A stretch of DNA of 64,000 bases from Streptomyces sp. HPF1205. GTDB lineage: Bacteria; Actinomycetota; Actinomycetes; Streptomycetales; Streptomycetaceae. Position numbers and translations under genes: made by a program. How positions within the stretch are numbered: the first letter of the stretch is position 1; each line of letters starts with the position of its first letter. The stretch covers positions 1 to 64,000 of the forward strand of contig NZ_JAINVH010000029.1 in NCBI RefSeq assembly GCF_020400825.1, written 5' to 3'. The notes beneath the pieces were generated by a model. The model saw only the letters and a list, made by a program, of their open reading frames with translations, made no database searches and had not been told where the DNA came from. Of this stretch, positions 59,425 to 64,000 are shown in pieces.

Positions 59425-60441
59425 ATGACTGTCGCCATCGCGCCGCTGACCGCCGAACACATACCCCTGGCCGCGCAGCGGTACGACCGCTGGTTCGCCC
59501 GGGCCCGCCGCCCCCCGTCGCAGCGGTCCTGGCTGGCCGACGGCCCGGTGCGCGGCGAGGAACTCCTGGGCAAGCTGCTGACCACGCCGGGCCTTGAGGC
59601 GTGCCGCGCCATGGACGGCGACGGCGGCCTCGCCGGGCACCTGGCGGCCGTGCCCGTCGACCTCGCGCGCGACGACCCGGCGGCCCTGCGCGGCCATCCC
59701 CGCGCGGCGCTGGTCCCGCACGGCGGCCACGCCCTGCCGTCCGGCCGGGAGAGCGAGGTGCTGCGCGCCCTGTACGCGCGGGTCGCCGAGCGCCTGGTCG
59801 CCGACCGGCGGCTGGTCCACTACGTCGAGGTGCCGGCCGGGGAGTCCGCCACCTCGCCCTGGTCGGACCTGGGCTTCGGCCGCGAACTGGTGCACGGCCT
59901 GATGGCGGTCAGGGCCCGCGGCCGGCAGCCCCGGGGTGTCGGGGGGCTGGCCATCCGGCGGGCCGGGCCCGGCGACCTGCCGCAGATCGGCCGGATGGCG
60001 GCCGAGGCGGCCCGCGGGCAGCGCGGCTCCGCGATGTTCCAGCCGCAGCCCGAGCAGGCCCTGGCCGCCCTGCGCGTCCATTACGCCGACGCGCTCGCCG
60101 ACCCGAGGTGCGGGGCGTGGATCGCCTCGCGGCGGGGCGAGGAGATCGGCATGGCGGTCGTCGTCCCCGCGGCCCCCGGCCCGGTGACACCGGAGTCCTG
60201 CGTCGAGCTGGCCGAGGCGTACGTGGATCCCGCCTCGCGCGGGGAGGGCATCAGCCGGGTGCTGCTGGCCACGGCGCTGGCGTGGGCGTACGACAACGGG
60301 CACCGCTACATGTCGGCCCGCTGGCACTCCGCCTCGCCGCTGGCCGCCGGCCACTGGCCGGCCGTCGGCTTCCGGCCGGTGGCCTACCGGCTCAGCCGCA
60401 TCCTGGACGCGCGGATCGGCGGCGCTCCGGGCACGTACTGA
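59425..60441 (+). CDS. GNAT family N-acetyltransferase (two-domain)
   Basis: The 338-residue protein has an N-terminal half of GNAT-like fold (1-170) and a C-terminal GNAT domain (175-335) with the acetyl-CoA segment ELAEAYVDPASRGEGISRVLLATALAWA (the R-G-E-G-I loop). The acyl acceptor is unknown. The ATG at 59425 has GGAG 5-6 bases upstream. Upstream there is a short inverted repeat (CCCTTGCGGGACAAGGG). Confidence 0.8.
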   Translation: MTVAIAPLTAEHIPLAAQRYDRWFARARRPPSQRSWLADGPVRGEELLGKLLTTPGLEACRAMDGDGGLAGHLAAVPVDLARDDPAALRGHPRAALVPHGGHALPSGRESEVLRALYARVAERLVADRRLVHYVEVPAGESATSPWSDLGFGRELVHGLMAVRARGRQPRGVGGLAIRRAGPGDLPQIGRMAAEAARGQRGSAMFQPQPEQALAALRVHYADALADPRCGAWIASRRGEEIGMAVVVPAAPGPVTPESCVELAEAYVDPASRGEGISRVLLATALAWAYDNGHRYMSARWHSASPLAAGHWPAVGFRPVAYRLSRILDARIGGAPGTY

Positions 60442-60766
60442 GTACCTGATGACCGGCTGACCGGCTCCGTTCGGCCCCGGCTCGCGGCGCCACTCGCGCC
60501 CCCGAAGTGACGAATGCCAACAAGTCCTATAAATCGGACATTTCGGAGTGGTGCACCTCACGCGGCTGACGGCGTGTGAGCGGCATCACGGGACCATCAC
60601 CGTCCGGGGCCCCGGCGGAGCCCACCGTGGCCGAGGGGGGTCCGATGTCACCCGCCGCCGCGGAGGTGTGTGCGCACCGTGAGGCACTCGTGCACGCAAA
60701 CCGCGTCGGCGCATGACGGCGAGTCACGCCCGCCGTATCGCAAGAAGTCGGGCATGTCGTACTTGC

Positions 60767-60796
60767 TTGCCGCTCGATCGGGCCGTCGTCTAGCTT
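60767..60796 (+). promoter_or_regulatory. Candidate promoter of the M23 peptidase transcript
   Basis: TTGCCG (60767-60772) and TAGCTT (60791-60796) with an 18-base spacer lie about 40 bases before the c-di-AMP riboswitch. The rest of the 625-base gap (60442-60760) has an A/T-rich spot (TCCTATAAATCGGAC at 60525) but no gene. Confidence 0.55.
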
Positions 60797-60837
60797 CCTC
60801 TGCGGCGGGCCGGATGCCCGCTCTCCCTTCCGCCGGG

Positions 60838-61046
60838 TGGATCGCCGAATCCTGCCGCCGCCCGGAGACGGATCGTTCGACCAAACCGCACGGCAGGAGC
60901 GGGGGACCCAGGTAAGCCGCCGTCCCGGGACACCGGACGGCTCGGGGTGAAGTCACGGCCCGCGCGCACCGCGTGGCCGCCGCGCCCGCCGGCACGGCAC
61001 CGTGACCGGGCATCTCCTGCCCGAACCCGACAGCTCACCTCGCAGG
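60838..61046 (+). ncRNA. ydaO-yuaA (c-di-AMP) riboswitch
   Basis: The element shows the conserved blocks in order: ATCGCCGAATCCTGCCG, then CGGCAGGAGCGGGGGACCCA with the complementary stem, CGGGGTGAAGTCACGG, and a closing segment around GGGCATCTCCTGCCCGAACCCGACAGCTCACC. In Streptomyces this riboswitch precedes cell-wall hydrolase genes, as here, and c-di-AMP turns them off. It ends about 20 bases before the peptidase ATG. Confidence 0.9.
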
Positions 61047-61066
61047 CGCAGGAGAGGACGTCTTTC

Positions 61067-61669
61067 ATGCCCGCCAAGGGAAAGCACCGCAAACCGCGCA
61101 GCCTCAGCCGCCTCACCCGCATCTGCCTCGCCGCCGGCACCGGCGCCGCGGCCCTCGCGCTGCCGCTGGCCTTCACCGGCAACGCCTCGGCCGCCGAGCC
61201 CGCCAAGGCCCCGGCCGCCGTCGTGAAGGCCGCGCCCGCCGCGGCGAAGGCGGCCGCCGGCACCGGCTGGACCAAGCCGGTCGGCAACGCCCCGATAGGC
61301 ACCAAGTACCACCAGGCCGGGGCCCACTGGTCCAGCGGCTACCACACCGGCGTCGACTTCCTGGTGTGGACCGGCACCCCGGTCCACTCGGTGGCCGCAG
61401 GCACCGTGGTCCACGCGGGCCCCGACGGCGCCTACGGCAACGACGTGATCATCAAGCACCCGGACGGCAGGTACAGCCTGTACGGCCACCTGTCGCGCGT
61501 CGAGGTCTCCGTCGGCCAGAGCGTCACCGAGGGCCGGCAGATCGCCCTGTCCGGCGCCACCGGCAACGTGACCGGCCCGCACCTGCACTTCGAGGTGCGC
61601 ACCACGCCGTACTACGGCTCGGACATCGACCCGGTCGCCTACCTGGCCTCCCACGGGGTCACCATCTGA
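61067..61669 (+). CDS. Secreted M23 family peptidase (peptidoglycan endopeptidase-like)
   Basis: The 200-residue protein has a signal peptide (ICLAAGTGAAALALPLAFTGNASAAE) and an M23 LytM domain at about 75-200. The zinc ligands are visible in GYHTGVDF (His and Asp) and GPHLHFEV (His), with the LYGHLSRVEV strand between. It should cut peptidoglycan cross-bridges. The ATG at 61067 has AGGAGAGG about 9 bases upstream. It is controlled by the c-di-AMP riboswitch just upstream, and a 12-bp terminator follows. Confidence 0.93.
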   Translation: MPAKGKHRKPRSLSRLTRICLAAGTGAAALALPLAFTGNASAAEPAKAPAAVVKAAPAAAKAAAGTGWTKPVGNAPIGTKYHQAGAHWSSGYHTGVDFLVWTGTPVHSVAAGTVVHAGPDGAYGNDVIIKHPDGRYSLYGHLSRVEVSVGQSVTEGRQIALSGATGNVTGPHLHFEVRTTPYYGSDIDPVAYLASHGVTI

Positions 61670-61698
61670 CCCGCGCCACCCGCGGGGCCGCACAGGCC

Positions 61699-61732
61699 GT
61701 GCCCGCCCGGTTCCCCGACCCCGGGCGGGCAC
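61699..61732. terminator. Terminator after the M23 peptidase gene, 12-bp perfect stem
   Basis: Arms 61699-61710 (GTGCCCGCCCGG) and 61721-61732 pair perfectly over 12 bp with a 10-base loop. It lies 30 bases after the peptidase stop, facing the converging LuxR gene. Confidence 0.8.
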
Positions 61733-61760
61733 AGCCCCGTTCGCGGTCCCGTGAGCGGGA

Positions 61761-64000
61761 CTAACCGAAGATCGCGGCGAGTTCGCCCCGGGAGACCACG
61801 CCCAGCTTCGGATACGCCTTGTACAGGTGGTAGCCGACGGTACGCGGGCTGAGGAAGAGCTGCGCCGCGATGTCGCGGTTGGACATGCCGCGCGCGGCCA
61901 GCCGCACGATCTGGGACTCCTGCGGGGTCAGGCCCGCCTCCTCGGCCGGCGACCGGGTGCCCTGCGGGGCCGTCACCGAGGCGCCGGCCGCGCCCAGTTC
62001 GCCCAGTGCCCGTGCCGCCCACGGCCTCGCGCCCAGCCGCTCGAAGGCGTCCAGCGCCTCGCGCAGCCGGCCCTGCGCCTCGCTCTTGCGCCGCACCCGG
62101 CGCAGCCACTCGCCGTACAGCAGCGCGGTACGCGCCGTCTCCATCGCCCGCAGATGCGGGTCGTGGGCCGCGAGGGCCTCGGTGAAGTACGCCTCCGCCT
62201 CCGCCTCGGGCGCGCGCAGCGCCCGGCAGCGGGCCACCAGGGCCCGCGCCCACCGCTGCCCCGAGCGCGCCGCCCACGCCTCGAACCGGGCCAGCGGCTC
62301 GTCGGCCCGCTCCGGCACCCCCAGGCGTACCGCCGCCTCCACCAGGTCGGGGACGCTGCGGGTGGCCGAGATGTGGTGCCGCACCGACTCCCCGGTCAGC
62401 AGGGACAGCCGGTCCAGGGCCGCCTGGGCGCGGCCCAGGCCGAGTTCGAGCAGGCCCTGTGACCAGTACGCCCACGGCGCGCCCGGCGCCATCGCCCCGC
62501 TCGCGCCGGCCGACAGCGCCATGTCCACGTGCCCGCGGCACTCCTCCTCGTCGCCCCTGATCGCCGCCACGTGCGCCAGCGCGCTGCCGAGCTGGCTCAC
62601 CCACTGGGCCTGCCCCGCGTCCCGGGAGATCCGCAGCCCCTCGGCCGCGGTGGCGTACGCGTCCTCGTACCGCGACTGGAAGATCTCCGCCTCCGCGTGG
62701 AAGAACATCAGCGTGGTCAGCCGCCCCAGGCCGCCGCTCTCCCGGCTCTCCGCGATGAGCGCGGTGGTCAGTTCGTACGACTGCGCGTCCTGGCCCAGCG
62801 CCAGGCCGACCCCGCACAGCATCACCAGGTCCCGCGGGTCGATCCGGCCGCCCCGCGCCGCCCGCGCACCGGCCGCGGCCGCGTCGACGGCCGGGGGCGC
62901 GTGGCCCGCGGCCCCGCTGCCCAGCGCGCCGGTCAGGAACTCCGCGACCGGCCGGATCGGCGCGTCCTCGGGCAGCCGCAGCGCCCGCAGCCGGTCCAGG
63001 GTCTGCGCCACCTCGTCGCCTCCCAGGTACCACGCGGTGTGCGTGGCCTGCACCAGCATCCGCGCGGCGCGCTGCGGATCGGCGCCGGCCACCAGGCCCG
63101 CCCCTTCCAGGAGCACCCGGTGCGCGGCCGGGAACGCCCCCTGCCAGAAGTCGGCGAGCCCCCGCACGTGGAGGGTGCGGGCCCGCAGCACGGCCGAGCC
63201 GGGCCGCTCGCCCGGGGAGCCGCCCGGCCCGGCGTCACCTGTTCCTTCCAGGGCGCGGGCCGCCTGCTCGGCGAAGCTCCGGGCGCGGGCGAGTTCGCCC
63301 GCCTCCGAGGCCGACTCGGCGGCGAGCACGAGGCGTTCGACGCGGGCGGCGGGGTCGGTGCTCAGGCGGGCCGCGCGCTCGTAGGCGGCCATGGCGGCGG
63401 CGTGGCCGCTGCGTTCCCTGGCCCGGTCGGCGGTGTCCTGGAGGACGGCGGCCACGGCCTCGTCGGGGCCGGTGGCCGCTGCCGCCAGGTGCCAGGCGCG
63501 GTGGTCGGGGTCGGCGACCGGGTCGGCCGCGTCCGCCAGCGCGCGATGGGCGGCCAGCCGGTCGGGCAGCGGCGCGCGCTGGTAGATCGCCGCCCGCATG
63601 AGCGGGTGACGGAACCGCAGCCGGTCCTCCTGGTCGACGAAGACCAGCCCCGCCTCCTGCGCCGGCGGCAGGTCCGACAGGCCCAGCCCGAGCGCCGTCG
63701 CGGCCCGCAGCAGGAGCTCCGGGTCCCCCGAGTGGTCGGCCGCGGCCACCAGCAGCAGCATCTGCGTGCCGGGCGGCAGATGGCTGACCCGGCCGTGGAA
63801 GGCCATCCGCAGCCTGCTGGTCAGCGGCAGTCCGCCGGGTCCTGCGGGCACGGATTCCGCGCCCGTGCCCATGCCCGCGCCCGCGGACGCCGACGCCGAC
63901 GCCCCGCGCAGCGCCGTCGGCAGTTCGAGCAGGGCCAGCGGATTGCCCTGGGCCTCGGCCAGCACCCGGCGGTGTACGGGATCGGGGAGCGGCTCGCCGC
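61761..64000 (-). CDS. Large LuxR-family regulator, 5' end outside the window (partial)
   Basis: About 745 residues are in the window; the frame runs on past base 64000 (GEPLPDPVHRRVLAEAQGNPLALLELP), so the true start lies beyond the edge. The C-terminus has a LuxR HTH (LTPQESQIVRLAARGMSNRDIAAQLFLSPRTVGYHLYKAYPKLGV). The middle is a helical TPR-like ligand or oligomerisation region, and the missing N-terminus probably carries the AAA ATPase of LAL/MalT-type regulators. Regulatory targets are not evident. Confidence 0.9.
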   Translation of the reverse strand, partial: GEPLPDPVHRRVLAEAQGNPLALLELPTALRGASASASAGAGMGTGAESVPAGPGGLPLTSRLRMAFHGRVSHLPPGTQMLLLVAAADHSGDPELLLRAATALGLGLSDLPPAQEAGLVFVDQEDRLRFRHPLMRAAIYQRAPLPDRLAAHRALADAADPVADPDHRAWHLAAAATGPDEAVAAVLQDTADRARERSGHAAAMAAYERAARLSTDPAARVERLVLAAESASEAGELARARSFAEQAARALEGTGDAGPGGSPGERPGSAVLRARTLHVRGLADFWQGAFPAAHRVLLEGAGLVAGADPQRAARMLVQATHTAWYLGGDEVAQTLDRLRALRLPEDAPIRPVAEFLTGALGSGAAGHAPPAVDAAAAGARAARGGRIDPRDLVMLCGVGLALGQDAQSYELTTALIAESRESGGLGRLTTLMFFHAEAEIFQSRYEDAYATAAEGLRISRDAGQAQWVSQLGSALAHVAAIRGDEEECRGHVDMALSAGASGAMAPGAPWAYWSQGLLELGLGRAQAALDRLSLLTGESVRHHISATRSVPDLVEAAVRLGVPERADEPLARFEAWAARSGQRWARALVARCRALRAPEAEAEAYFTEALAAHDPHLRAMETARTALLYGEWLRRVRRKSEAQGRLREALDAFERLGARPWAARALGELGAAGASVTAPQGTRSPAEEAGLTPQESQIVRLAARGMSNRDIAAQLFLSPRTVGYHLYKAYPKLGVVSRGELAAIFG

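Overview
The window is very GC-rich, with genes that show strong G/C bias in third codon positions, frequent GTG starts and many stop/start overlaps. Its gene content (PriA lacking ATPase motifs, GuaB1-type IMPDH homologue, RibM-type flavin transporter, Lnt-Ppm1 pair, RbpA with a SigR-type promoter, a MocR/YczE pair) points to a chromosomal core region of a Streptomyces or close relative (Streptomycetaceae). No tRNA, rRNA, CRISPR array, insertion sequence, phage module or secondary-metabolite megasynthase was seen. About 54 protein genes are supported.

Region by region: (1) 1-9.5 kb holds the metK tail, priA, a small HTH gene, fmt (preceded by a short translationally coupled ORF that looks like the first residues of peptide deformylase), rsmB, an MMPL exporter and rpe. 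(2) 9.6-22.5 kb holds a SorC-type sugar-sensing regulator, a barstar-like protein, guaB1, an Lrp regulator, a PRC-barrel protein, a nitrilase-family amidase with an amide-forming-type amino-acid oxidase, a MmyB-like regulator divergent from an NAD-epimerase and DUF5995 gene across a perfect 25-nt palindrome, and an MFS transporter divergent from a ROK regulator. (3) 22.6-29 kb is the riboflavin locus: FMN riboswitch, ribD, ribE, ribM, ribBA, ribH, running into hisE, hisG and a PH-domain gene. (4) 29.2-35.9 kb has two CNNM/CBS membrane proteins, a TPR-AAA ATPase, a P-loop kinase and an M24 aminopeptidase. (5) 36-39 kb has two secreted hydrolases, a C39-like peptidase and a GH18 chitinase, with DasR-type (dre) operator candidates upstream.

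(6) 39.4-48.3 kb has a methyltransferase coupled to a PAS-GGDEF-EAL cyclic-di-GMP enzyme, an acyl-CoA dehydrogenase, a zinc-ribbon-like protein, an alditol oxidase, a second Lrp regulator and an amidohydrolase. (7) 48.9-53.7 kb has lnt-ppm1 (lipoprotein acylation and mannosyl donor synthesis), a degenerate pore-loop membrane protein, fxsA, and rbpA under a near-perfect SigR promoter. (8) 53.9-64 kb has yczE/mocR, an FtsK-like protein whose Walker A lysine is absent with a 64-residue membrane protein, a uridine-kinase-like protein whose P-loop is also degenerate, a GNAT protein, an M23 peptidase under a c-di-AMP (ydaO) riboswitch, and the 3' part of a large LuxR/ATPase regulator cut by the window edge.

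The most interesting points are the deformylase-like leader ORF coupled to fmt, the amino-acid oxidase plus amidase module (an acetamide-type route to aryl-acetic acids), the paired dre-like sites, the regulator palindrome at 18805-18829, and three membrane or ATPase relatives whose hallmark catalytic or selectivity motifs are missing.
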